A stretch of 64,000 bases of DNA from Chitinophaga barathri (GTDB lineage Bacteria; Bacteroidota; Bacteroidia; Chitinophagales; Chitinophagaceae). The notes under the pieces were generated by a model. That model saw only the letters and a program-made list of their open reading frames with translations, did no database searches and was not told the origin of the DNA. Below, piece after piece: positions 17,485-26,026 of this stretch (its first letter is position 1; every line of letters begins with the position of its first letter). The position numbers were made by a program, and so were the translations under genes. The stretch lies in contig NZ_RMBX01000003.1 of the NCBI RefSeq assembly GCF_003807585.1, forward strand, positions 310,001-374,000, written 5' to 3'.

Positions 17485-18294
17485 TCAGCAATGATCCAGG
17501 TACGCCCGTTTGATCTTATCGAGGAATACCAGCTGGTCGCCCGCCCAGTATTCAGTGGAAAATATCTCTACTTCATGATATCCTTTAAAGCCCGTCGCTT
17601 CCACCCATTGCCGTATCTGTTTCACCGGGATGCAGCCCTCTCCCATCAGCGCACGGTCCAGCAGCAGGTCGCGGGTGGGCACGCGCCAGTCGCAGATGTG
17701 AAAGGCAAACAGCTTGCCGTTGCTGCCGCAGCGGTTTATTTCCTGGTGCAGCGCGGGGTCCCACCAGAGGTGGTATACATCCACCGCCACACCTACAAAA
17801 GGAGAGTTTAACTGCTGGGCGAGGTCATTCGCCTGCGCCAGCGTATTGATGGCTGAGCGGGTGTCCGCGTACATCGGGTGCAGCGGCTCTATCGCCAGCC
17901 TGACGCCGGCGGCTTTCGCGTAAGGTTCTATCGCGGCGATTCCTTCAGCGATCTGTTTGCGCGAGGTTTCCAGCGGCTGGCCGGCGGCCGCGCCGCATAC
18001 CAGCACGATCATGGGGGCGCCCAGGGCCTCCGCCTCTTCGATGGCGCGGAGATTGTCTTCGATAGCGAGCTTTCGCGCCGCGGCATCTGTATGCGGGAAA
18101 AAACCGCCCCTGCAAAGAGATACCACATCCAGCCCCGCTTCCCGGAGCATACGGCCCGTGGCGGCAACGTCCCGCCCCTCCAGCGCGTCGCGCCAAACGG
18201 TGATGCCGCTTACCCCCGCCCTGGGATATGCTTCCGCAATTTGCTCTATAGATAGCGGTTTCGTGGTGATCGTATGTACACAAAGCCTGTTCAT
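17485..18294 (-). CDS. Sugar phosphate isomerase/epimerase-like TIM barrel
   Basis: A 269-residue AP-endonuclease-2-type TIM barrel. Metal-ligand segments are visible: LAIEPLHPMYADTRSAINTL, VGVAVDVYHLWWDP and LFAFHICDWRVPTRDLL, with GYHEVEIFSTEYW near the end. Family members are isomerases, epimerases or, in some cases, lyases acting on 3-keto sugars. The start at 18294 overlaps the GH88-like stop in ATGA, which is much more plausible than the upstream in-frame ATG at 18384 inside the neighbour. Together with the Gfo/Idh gene it suggests oxidation followed by isomerisation or cleavage of the released sugar. Confidence 0.9.
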   Translation of the reverse strand: MNRLCVHTITTKPLSIEQIAEAYPRAGVSGITVWRDALEGRDVAATGRMLREAGLDVVSLCRGGFFPHTDAAARKLAIEDNLRAIEEAEALGAPMIVLVCGAAAGQPLETSRKQIAEGIAAIEPYAKAAGVRLAIEPLHPMYADTRSAINTLAQANDLAQQLNSPFVGVAVDVYHLWWDPALHQEINRCGSNGKLFAFHICDWRVPTRDLLLDRALMGEGCIPVKQIRQWVEATGFKGYHEVEIFSTEYWAGDQLVFLDKIKRAYLDHC

Positions 18295-19640
18295 TTCACA
18301 CAGTTGAAGAACGTATAATAAGATTCCCCGGTGATGAAGCCCTGTACGGTGAGCGCCAGCTCCCGCATATGATAATCGCCCCACATGCAGGACTCACCAT
18401 AGGGCGCCTGGCCTTCCTTCGGCGTATAGTCCCAGCCGTTAGGCCGGTGATAGATCGTGTGCAGCAATAATCCCTGGTGCGCGGGGTCCGTACTGAGATA
18501 AGGCTCCTCCAGCAGGGTTTGGAGGATGGTGAGGCCGGCCTGGAAATATTTGCCGCCTTCTTCGCCGCCAAGGAATTTCCCCAGGCGGATGAGCCCCTGC
18601 GCGGCAATGGCCGCGGCGGAGCTGTCCACCGGCTCATGCGGATTAAAAGGGTCCGCTGGTTTGGCGAGGTAATCGCCCATCCGCGCCAGCCCTGGCGCGC
18701 CGGTATCCCAGTAAGGCACGCCATCTGTGGGCGTATGCTGTATATAAAAATCGCAGGTGGCGCGGGCGGCCTTTTCCATCCAGGGCAGGTGTTCATTTGC
18801 CCCGGGTACAGATGCCAGGAATTCCAGTTCTTCCGCAAAACCCAGCATGGCCCAGGCCAGGCCGCGCGTCCAGGTGGTGAAGCCGGAGAAGCCCTGTTGC
18901 GCATTGGGTGCGCGGAAGTTGCCGTCGTTTGTGTTGAAGATACATTCATGCGCGGTACGGCCTCTTTCATCGTAATTATCACGGCCTTCGCCGTACCAGA
19001 TATTATACGTGGCGGTGGTCTTCATATGCTGCAACGCGCGCTCCAGCAGGCTGATGCGCACATCATTCTCTGCCTGGAGCACATGGCCCAGCTGGTGGCT
19101 GAGCATCAGGATGCGGCAGCTGCGGATGGTATCCACAAAAAGCGAATGCGGGCCGTTAAAAGAATAGATGAACCCCCCGCCGTTGCGGATGGGCGTAAAA
19201 CGTGAAGCCTGCACGGCGCCCGATACTTTCAGCGCCAGTTCATAAAAATTGGCTTCCCATTCATTGAAGGGTATCCGTTCTTCCCGCATCAGCCGCAGCA
19301 GGTTACCATAGGTGCTTACATTATTAAAGCCATGATCGTGCACGCCGGTATGGCTCAGGTGCGGCGCCATCACGCGCAGGGTGCTTTGCCGGCCGATATC
19401 GAGGAACTGATCGTCATCTGTGGCGTCGAACTGGAGGATGGCGGAGCCGTACTGGAAACCCTGTGTCCATTCGGTCCAGCCGCGGGTGGTGTATTTCCCC
19501 TGGCGGGTGAATACGGGCGCTCCCTGCGCGGTGTCATAATGTCTTTCGATGTCGAGTATCTTTTGGGCGGAGAGCCGCCAGAATTGCTGCAGCCGGGCAG
19601 CCAGTTGTTTGGGTTGTAATGATCCGTTGATCTGTATCAT
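18291..19640 (-). CDS. Glycoside hydrolase family 88-like (unsaturated uronyl hydrolase type)
   Basis: A 449-residue (alpha/alpha)6-barrel protein. Aspartates in equivalent surroundings to the two catalytic aspartates of GH88 enzymes appear at D102 (GVHDHGFNNVSTYG) and D170 (SLFVDTIRSC). Further family segments are FTTWTRGLAWAMLGFAE, PYWDTGAPG and HEPVDSSAAAIAAQGL. GH88 enzymes release unsaturated glucuronyl or galacturonyl residues left by polysaccharide lyases. No signal peptide is evident, so it probably works in the cytoplasm or periplasm on imported oligosaccharides. It is the first gene of the operon; a LacI-type operator lies about 155 bases upstream of its start. Confidence 0.88.
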   Translation of the reverse strand: MIQINGSLQPKQLAARLQQFWRLSAQKILDIERHYDTAQGAPVFTRQGKYTTRGWTEWTQGFQYGSAILQFDATDDDQFLDIGRQSTLRVMAPHLSHTGVHDHGFNNVSTYGNLLRLMREERIPFNEWEANFYELALKVSGAVQASRFTPIRNGGGFIYSFNGPHSLFVDTIRSCRILMLSHQLGHVLQAENDVRISLLERALQHMKTTATYNIWYGEGRDNYDERGRTAHECIFNTNDGNFRAPNAQQGFSGFTTWTRGLAWAMLGFAEELEFLASVPGANEHLPWMEKAARATCDFYIQHTPTDGVPYWDTGAPGLARMGDYLAKPADPFNPHEPVDSSAAAIAAQGLIRLGKFLGGEEGGKYFQAGLTILQTLLEEPYLSTDPAHQGLLLHTIYHRPNGWDYTPKEGQAPYGESCMWGDYHMRELALTVQGFITGESYYTFFNCVK

Positions 19641-19835
19641 GGGCCGGTGCTTTGGATAACGCAGGAAATGGCCGGCAATGCCGCTCCGGTTCTCATACGT
19701 GGTGTTGGGAATATCTACAGCTCCTGTACCGGGCGCGCGGGCCTGACTGGTGGATTATCTAACGTGAAATTCTGAAAAGCGCCCGGTATCAATGCAAACG
19801 TTTACGCACATATCAAGATAATACAAATCCCGGAA
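19641..19835 (-). promoter_or_regulatory. Promoter region of the GH88-led operon with LacI-type operator
   Basis: This 195-base gap separates the start of the GH88-like gene from the end of the ChrB-AraC gene; both genes are on the minus strand. At 19793-19806 lies TGCAAACGTTTACG, which fits the LacI/GalR consensus TGNAANCGNTTNCA at nine of ten fixed positions. Two closer copies lie upstream of the first susC. No clear -33/-7 Bacteroidota promoter could be fixed by eye. Confidence 0.55.
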
Positions 19836-20687
19836 CTATTCTTCCTCCTCTTTATTCTTTTGGGCGCGGATGGTCTTGAGGTGACCGGTGGGTGTTTTGC
19901 CGTAATGCTCACTAAATATGCGGGAGAAATGCCCCAGGTCCGAAAACCCGGTGATATAGGCGACCTCCGTGAGGGAATATTTATCCTCTTCCATTAGTTG
20001 CATCGCTTTTTCTATCCGCCGCCGGCGGATCTCTTCCCCGAAAGTATGAAAATCCGGGTATGGGATCAGGCTGCCGGGGTTGGCGGGTAGTTTTTCCGAA
20101 AGCGCGGCAAGGTCCAGCGAAAGGCTGGTGTCTATCTCGTCCTGGACGATGGCGGCGATCTCTTTTACCCAGACCGGTTTTTTTGCGCGGTCTCCATATT
20201 TCTGGGTGATGAACCGGTGAAAAACTTCCATCAGTTTGTACTCCGAATACTTATGCAAAGGTTTGCGAAACCGCGTTTCCCAGGTAAGGAGCCCGTCGAA
20301 AACGGCGAGGCTTTGCTGAAGGAACTCCGCATCACTGTGTACATTATACGCGATCCCCATTACAACGGCCCAGAGCCCGGCGGATTGCGGGGCGAAGTGA
20401 AAACTGCCTGTGACGGCGCCTCTTACGATGTGCGCGATCTCTTCAAGGGCGGGATTTTCCGGCTGATGTTTGCGGACGAACACGTCAAACATGCATCCAT
20501 CATTATTAAGGGTAGTATATTCCGCGCCTTTGATATCAAAAAGCATCACATCATCCCGGCCGATGAAATCATTTACCTCTTCATAGGAGACAAATAATAT
20601 TTCCGCGTTGGGATTTATGAAGCGAAGGATGAACCAGGAGCAGGCGATGTGGTCTATTTTAGGACGGTGGAGAGTAACCCATTTCAT
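19836..20687 (-). CDS. ChrB C-terminal-like domain fused to AraC-type DNA-binding domain
   Basis: A 283-residue protein. Residues about 1-135 read as the chromate-resistance ChrB C-terminal domain: KWVTLHRPKIDHIACSWFIL, RFINPNAEILFV, GCMFDVFVRK and EIAHIVRGAVTG, then FAPQSAGLWAVVMGIAYN. Residues about 190-275 form a double helix-turn-helix of AraC type, with a weaker first helix pair (LDLAALSEKL...FHTFGEEIRRRRIEKA) and a strong second one (YSLTEVAYITGFSDLGHFSR, then KTPTGH). No ChrA transporter gene is near, so a chromate role is not implied. It sits between the GH88-led operon and the SusC/SusD operon and may be a ligand- or metal-responsive regulator of either one. Confidence 0.82.
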   Translation of the reverse strand: MKWVTLHRPKIDHIACSWFILRFINPNAEILFVSYEEVNDFIGRDDVMLFDIKGAEYTTLNNDGCMFDVFVRKHQPENPALEEIAHIVRGAVTGSFHFAPQSAGLWAVVMGIAYNVHSDAEFLQQSLAVFDGLLTWETRFRKPLHKYSEYKLMEVFHRFITQKYGDRAKKPVWVKEIAAIVQDEIDTSLSLDLAALSEKLPANPGSLIPYPDFHTFGEEIRRRRIEKAMQLMEEDKYSLTEVAYITGFSDLGHFSRIFSEHYGKTPTGHLKTIRAQKNKEEEE

Positions 20688-21263
20688 ATGATTCTGATTC
20701 TTATTACTTATACGATTTTAAGATGCGATTTTAACCTAAAATCATGCTTTTTTCACAAATCAACTGTTAACAGCTTCCTAATCCAGCGAAATTGTGCCGC
20801 GGGAATTAGCAGAATTTAGCAGATGACCGCAAGTTGTCACACTTATTGGTACCGAAATACCCTGCCACACGACAACACGCAAAATAATATTTTCATGAAA
20901 ATTTGTTTTTCCGGGGAATTCTTTCTTACTTGTAATCGAAATGCAAACGATTGCACTTTGTATGTGCAAACGATTGCCGAACACGAAAAGTCAACCAAAC
21001 TCACGATCGCAAAAGAGGATAAAATAACACCAGATTAGAACAATTCCATACCATGTTGTGAATAATTCTCTATCACCGGACTATTAATAGGCAGGACTTT
21101 CATGCTAATTGTCAAACATTCCCTTTGTTATAAAAGACTATGATCACAGCTGCCTGTGCCGCTGATACAAATATGTTTAAACAAAAATAAACGCCGGGCT
21201 CCCGTCCCGGTTGAATCACGTTATAATAATGCTAATCACAATCACTGTACAAAACTGATCTTG
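20688..21263. promoter_or_regulatory. Divergent regulatory region upstream of the tandem SusC/SusD operon
   Basis: About 575 bases without a convincing gene lie between the divergent chrB-araC and susC starts. Close to the regulator start are two direct copies of CGATTTTAA (20713-20721 and 20726-20734), 13 bases apart, plus a nearby inverted TAAAATC, which could be its own binding sites. Further right are the two LacI-type operators listed separately. A long 5' leader to the susC start at 21264 is likely. The small reading frame at 20823-21038 looks spurious. Confidence 0.5.
20942..20978 (+). promoter_or_regulatory. Tandem LacI/GalR-type operators
   Basis: TGCAAACGATTGCA (20942-20955) is a palindrome with a central CG and single free positions, matching TGNAANCGNTTNCA at every fixed base. 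A second copy, TGCAAACGATTGCC (20965-20978), starts 23 bases later and differs only in the last base. The spacing is about two helical turns, which suits cooperative dimer binding. No LacI-family gene is in the window, so the regulator would be encoded elsewhere. Confidence 0.65.
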
Positions 21264-24200
21264 ATGAGAAAATTTCACGTAAGAAAGCTGCTGCTCTTAC
21301 CAGGAGCAGGTTTCCTGCTTGCCGGTCTCTGGGCCCTTCCCGCAAGGGCAAAGCCGGCAGGTAACCTGGAAACATACTTCTACCTGCATGCCGCGGATGA
21401 AGTAAAAGGCACCGTGGTGGATGCCTTCGGCAAACCGCTCCCGCTGGTGGAGATACGCGTAAAATCCTCTTCCGCTACCGCGGTTACCAACACAGATGGC
21501 GAATTTTCCATTAAAGCGCAAAAAGGCGATGTGCTGATCCTTTCGCTGAAAGATTTCAACAGCACCGAATTTACCGTACGGGATGCCGACAACTTCACTG
21601 TCAGGCTGAGCCATAAATTCCGTCCCAACGATTCCACTTACCAGATCCTTTACGGCACACAGAAAAGATCGACCAACATCCAGTCCATCTCTGAAGTGTA
21701 CACGCAGGAACTGAACAAAACCTATTCGACCAACCTCTACGGTATGCTTACCGGCAGAATGGCCGGCCTCGCTATTTCCCAGCAGGGCGGCCTCCCGGGC
21801 TTCATTGACGAGAACACCGCCAGCCTGCGCGACCGCGCACCGATGGTCATGATAGACGGCAGCCCCGGCAGGAACGTGCTCAGCATCAACCCCGAGCAGA
21901 TCGAATCCGTCACGCTGCTGAAAGACGCCCTCAGCACCGCCATGTACGGCATGCGCGCGGCCAACGGCATCCTGATGATCACCACCCGCAAAGGTGACGC
22001 GGGCCCGCAGCGTATAGACTTCACCGCTACCGCCGGCGTTACGCAGCCTACCAAATCTTATACGCCCACCAGCGCATACGATTTCGCGCGCTTATATAAT
22101 GAAGCGCTCGCCAACGAAAACAAACCGGCCGCCTACTCCGACGCCGACCTGGAAGCTTACCGCACGCACTCCGATCCCTACGGGCATCCCGATGTGGACT
22201 GGCGTGATGAAGTGCTGCGTAAAAACGCGCTCTTCCAGCGTTACAACCTCAATGTATCCGGCGGCAGGGAAAACGCCCGTTACTTTGTAAGCCTGGATTA
22301 TACCAACCAGAATGGCCTGTACAAAACGGAATCCTTCAATAAGTATAACACCAATGCGGATGTAAAACGTTACCAGGTACGCTCGAACATAGACGTAAAG
22401 GTGAACCGCAGCATCTCCGCATCGCTCAATATCATGGGCCGCATCCAGACGAACAACGAGCCCGGCGCGCTGGGCCTCGGTATCATGCGCTCCATCCTCA
22501 CTACACCGCGCAATGCTTACCCCGTAAAGAACCCCGACGGTTCCCTCGGCGGCAACGGCAGCTATTCGCAGAACATCTACGGCGAAACGGTCATGAGCGG
22601 TTACACCAATCTCTACACACGCGACCTCAATGCGGACCTTAACCTCCGTGGCGACCTCAGCGACCTGGTGAAAGGCTTGTGGGCAAAAGGAACTGCTTCC
22701 TTTTATACCAACTTCACGGAGCTGATCGTACGCAGTAAAGACAACGCCGTGTACAGCATGCGTGTGGAACCCGGCGGGGACACCACCTACCAGAAATTTG
22801 GCGAAAGCACGGACATGAGCAACAGCACCGGCAGCAACACCACCGAACGTTTCCTGTTCACCGAAGCACAGCTGGGTTACACCCGCCAGTTCGGCAAACA
22901 CGGTGTGAACGCCATCCTGACCGGCAACAACGATACCCGTACCCTCGGCAGCCAGCTGCCCCAGACGTTTATCGGCGTAGGAGGCCGCTTCCAGTATAAC
23001 TTCGACGAAAGATATATGGCTGAAGTAGCAGTGGGTTACAATGGTACCAACCGCTACCACCCCGACCGCCGTTACGACTGGTTCCCCGCATTCGGCCTCG
23101 GCTGGAATATTGCCAAAGAAGATTTTATGCAATCCGCTTCCTGGCTGAGCGCCCTGAAGCTCCGCGCTTCTTATGGCAAAGTGGGCAACTCCTTTAACAG
23201 CAACCGTACTTTCGGTACCGGCGAATCTTACTTCATTTACAACCAGTATTATGTAACCGGTACCAGCTACAGCTTCGGCACCACCCACACTTCGCTGACC
23301 GGCGTAAGGGAAGGTGCGCTGAACAACGAGTTCGTAACCTGGGAGAAAGCGAAAAAAGCGAACATCGGGCTGGATATCGCCATCCTGAAAAACAAACTGT
23401 CTTTCACCGCGGACTATTATAATAACAAATTCTACGACGTGCTGATGACGCGCGGCAGCAACACCGCCCTGCTGGGCGTGGCTTATCCGCAGGAAAACAT
23501 CGGGGTAACGCGTTACACCGGCGTGGAATTTACCGCAAACTACCAGAACACCATCAACAACAAGCTGAACTACTGGGTGAATGCCAACCTGAGCTTCAAC
23601 AAAGGCGTGTCCGAGTTCATCGACGAGCCGAACAAACCTTACTCCTGGCTGATCAGGACCGGCAGGTACACGGGTATGTCTTACGGCTACCTGTCCGACG
23701 GCCTCTTCAAAACAGACGAGGAAGCGCAGAAAGCGGCCCAGCTCCCGGGAGCAGTTCCGAGGGCGGGTGACATCAAATACAAAGACCTGAATGATGACGG
23801 TGTGATCAACGCATTTGACGAAACCCTCATCACGCCGGAAAAACCGGATATCTATTATGGCCTGAACATGGGGCTGTCCTGCCACGGCATCGACCTCGCC
23901 GTACTCTTCCAGGGTGTGGCCAACCGCTACAGCAACGTGAGAATGGTAGAGTTTGGCGAAGAAGGCAAAAACACCATCTACGCCCATCACCTGAACAGGT
24001 GGACGCCGCAGACCGCCGAAACCGCCACCTACCCCAGGCTGACGATCGGCGGCAGCTTCAACAACACCCAGAACTCAGACTACTGGATACAAAACACCAG
24101 CTACCTCCGCCTGAAGAACATAGAACTGGGTTACACCCTCCCCTATGCGCTTACGCACAGGATCAGGATCGCTTCCACCCGGATATTCGTGAACGGCACC

Positions 24201-24305
24201 AACCTTCTCACCTTCACCAAGGTGAAAGACACCGATCCCGAGAACCTGGCAGGTAATTATCCTATCCTGAAAGTGCTGTACGCTGGTATCAATATTAAAT
24301 TCTAA
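21264..24305 (+). CDS. SusC/RagA-type TonB-dependent receptor, pair 1
   Basis: A 1013-residue outer-membrane barrel. A basic signal peptide (MRKFHVRKLLLLPGAGFLLA) precedes a carboxypeptidase-regulatory-like domain at about residues 45-110 (VKGTVVDAFGKPLPLVEIRV). The plug is at about 125-245 (ESVTLLKDALSTAMYGMRAA, then NGILMITTRKG) and the beta barrel runs to the C-terminal NIKF. The plug entry is atypical, reading ILYGTQKRSTNIQSISEVYT instead of the common VVVGYGTQ form. SusC proteins import glycans with a SusD lipoprotein lid and TonB energy. The start at 21264 was chosen for the signal peptide. The stop touches the SusD region, so the genes are cotranscribed. Confidence 0.95.
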   Translation: MRKFHVRKLLLLPGAGFLLAGLWALPARAKPAGNLETYFYLHAADEVKGTVVDAFGKPLPLVEIRVKSSSATAVTNTDGEFSIKAQKGDVLILSLKDFNSTEFTVRDADNFTVRLSHKFRPNDSTYQILYGTQKRSTNIQSISEVYTQELNKTYSTNLYGMLTGRMAGLAISQQGGLPGFIDENTASLRDRAPMVMIDGSPGRNVLSINPEQIESVTLLKDALSTAMYGMRAANGILMITTRKGDAGPQRIDFTATAGVTQPTKSYTPTSAYDFARLYNEALANENKPAAYSDADLEAYRTHSDPYGHPDVDWRDEVLRKNALFQRYNLNVSGGRENARYFVSLDYTNQNGLYKTESFNKYNTNADVKRYQVRSNIDVKVNRSISASLNIMGRIQTNNEPGALGLGIMRSILTTPRNAYPVKNPDGSLGGNGSYSQNIYGETVMSGYTNLYTRDLNADLNLRGDLSDLVKGLWAKGTASFYTNFTELIVRSKDNAVYSMRVEPGGDTTYQKFGESTDMSNSTGSNTTERFLFTEAQLGYTRQFGKHGVNAILTGNNDTRTLGSQLPQTFIGVGGRFQYNFDERYMAEVAVGYNGTNRYHPDRRYDWFPAFGLGWNIAKEDFMQSASWLSALKLRASYGKVGNSFNSNRTFGTGESYFIYNQYYVTGTSYSFGTTHTSLTGVREGALNNEFVTWEKAKKANIGLDIAILKNKLSFTADYYNNKFYDVLMTRGSNTALLGVAYPQENIGVTRYTGVEFTANYQNTINNKLNYWVNANLSFNKGVSEFIDEPNKPYSWLIRTGRYTGMSYGYLSDGLFKTDEEAQKAAQLPGAVPRAGDIKYKDLNDDGVINAFDETLITPEKPDIYYGLNMGLSCHGIDLAVLFQGVANRYSNVRMVEFGEEGKNTIYAHHLNRWTPQTAETATYPRLTIGGSFNNTQNSDYWIQNTSYLRLKNIELGYTLPYALTHRIRIASTRIFVNGTNLLTFTKVKDTDPENLAGNYPILKVLYAGINIKF

Positions 24306-24316
24306 TGCATTTTCCC

Positions 24317-26005
24317 ATGAAGAAATTAATTATATCCATTCCGGTTTTTGCACTGCTCACACTGGGCGGCTGTATGAAAAAGGGTGAACAAGGGCCGCTG
24401 GAAAACCTGGACGAGAGTTTCATCTTCGACCCGGTGGACAAAAACGGCGCCTATGCGGAACAATTCCTGACTGACATTTACGGCAATATGCCCAACGGCT
24501 GGAACCGCATCAACAACTCCATGCTGGACGTTGCCACGGACGATGCGGTGCCTTCCATGAACGGCAGCACCATTGAAGAACTGATATTCGGCCGTGTGAG
24601 CCCCTTTATCAATCCTGAAGATGCCTGGGCCAAAAGTTACACCGGCATCCGCAAATGCAATGTGTTCCTCGCTAAAATAGACAGGGTGCCGAAGATTGAA
24701 GAGACTAAGAACTTCTGGAAAGCGGAAGCCCGCTTCCTTCGTATCCTCTCCTACTTCGAACTGGTGAAACGTTATGGCGGCGTCCCGCTGATGGGCGACA
24801 AGATCCCCTCTTTACAGGATGATCTTTCCTACCCCCGCTCTTCTTTCGAAGAGTGTGTGAACTATATGGTGACCGAGCTGGACGCGATCAGGGGCCTTGT
24901 ACGTAAAGAGCCGCTGCCGGATTCGGAATACGGCCGCATCAGCGAAGGCGTGGTACTGGCGCTCAAAGCCAGGATACTCCTTTATGCCGCCAGCCCCCTG
25001 TACAACGAAGGCAATATCGGCCTCACCGCCGCCCAGAAAGCCGTTTGCGGATATACAGACGCAAGCCCCGCCGCTGTGAAAGCACGCTGGGAAAAAGCCG
25101 CGCTGGCCGCCGACGACCTGATCAAACTGGGTGTGTACGGGCTTGAAACCTCCGCCAATTACCTGAACATCTTTATTACGCGCAAACACAAAGAGATCAT
25201 CTTCTCTTATCTCCGCGCCAATACCAATGACGTTGAAACGAACAACGGACCGGTAGGCCACACCAAATTCGGGTTCAAAGGGTATACCAGCCCCACCGAA
25301 GAACTGGCCGAGGCATTCCTGATGAAAAACGGCAAAGCCATCACCGAAACAGGTTCCGGCTTCAACCCGAACAATCCGGCTACCAACCGCGACAACCGTT
25401 TCGGCATCGTGTTCTTCTACCACAATGTGAAATACATGAACCGCAACACCGAGCTGTGGGAAGGCGGGCTGGACAATCCGACCGGCACCACCGTTGTAAA
25501 GACCAAAACCGGTTATTACCTGAAGAAGTTCATGTACAACGCCACCACCTCCACCTCCCTGGCTACCCAGGCGCATAACTTCCCCCTGTTCCGCTACTCC
25601 GATGTACTGCTGAGCTATGCCGAAGCCGCCAACGAGGCAAACGGCCCCACAGCGGACGCTATCGACAAGCTGAACCAGGTAAGGAGCCGTGGCGGTTTTA
25701 CCACGCCGATAGCTGTGGGCGTTACCAAAGAAGAACTGCGTGAGCTGATCCGCCGTGAGCGCCGCGTGGAGCTGTGCTTTGAAGAGCAGCGCTACTGGGA
25801 CCTCCGCCGCTGGAAAATTGCGGAGACGGTGCTGAACAAATCGCTGAGCGGGAACAAGATCACGAAGAACCCGGACAATTCTTTCTCTTTCGAGAAAGTA
25901 ACGGTGGGCAACATCAGCTTCCAGGCTCCGAAGATGTACTTCTATCCCATCCAGCAAAATGAATTGTACAGGAACCGGAACCTCATTCAGAATCCGGGTT
26001 GGTAA
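24317..26005 (+). CDS. SusD/RagB-type glycan-binding lipoprotein, pair 1
   Basis: A 562-residue partner of the preceding SusC. The lipoprotein signal peptide MKKLIISIPVFALLTLGGC supports the ATG at 24317 over one four codons earlier. SusD features are the AEARFLRILSYFELVKRYGG segment, the ALKARILLYAASPLYN helix pair (TPR-like), FPLFRYSDVLLSYAEAANEA, the ELIRRERRVELCFEEQRYWD segment near the C-terminus, and the final ELYRNRNLIQNPGW. It sits on the cell surface and captures oligosaccharides for SusC. Eleven bases separate the SusC stop from its start. Confidence 0.95.
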   Translation: MKKLIISIPVFALLTLGGCMKKGEQGPLENLDESFIFDPVDKNGAYAEQFLTDIYGNMPNGWNRINNSMLDVATDDAVPSMNGSTIEELIFGRVSPFINPEDAWAKSYTGIRKCNVFLAKIDRVPKIEETKNFWKAEARFLRILSYFELVKRYGGVPLMGDKIPSLQDDLSYPRSSFEECVNYMVTELDAIRGLVRKEPLPDSEYGRISEGVVLALKARILLYAASPLYNEGNIGLTAAQKAVCGYTDASPAAVKARWEKAALAADDLIKLGVYGLETSANYLNIFITRKHKEIIFSYLRANTNDVETNNGPVGHTKFGFKGYTSPTEELAEAFLMKNGKAITETGSGFNPNNPATNRDNRFGIVFFYHNVKYMNRNTELWEGGLDNPTGTTVVKTKTGYYLKKFMYNATTSTSLATQAHNFPLFRYSDVLLSYAEAANEANGPTADAIDKLNQVRSRGGFTTPIAVGVTKEELRELIRRERRVELCFEEQRYWDLRRWKIAETVLNKSLSGNKITKNPDNSFSFEKVTVGNISFQAPKMYFYPIQQNELYRNRNLIQNPGW

Positions 26006-26026
26006 ACACTCTAAAGGCATTTCGTT

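Noticed and set aside
19836..20687. A chromate resistance function for the ChrB-like protein
   Set aside because: There is no chrA gene nearby and the C-terminal half is a DNA-binding domain, so a regulatory role is more likely.
20823..21038. A 71-codon open frame upstream of the first susC
   Set aside because: It spans the operators and AT-rich leader, has no homology that I recognise, and no start context.
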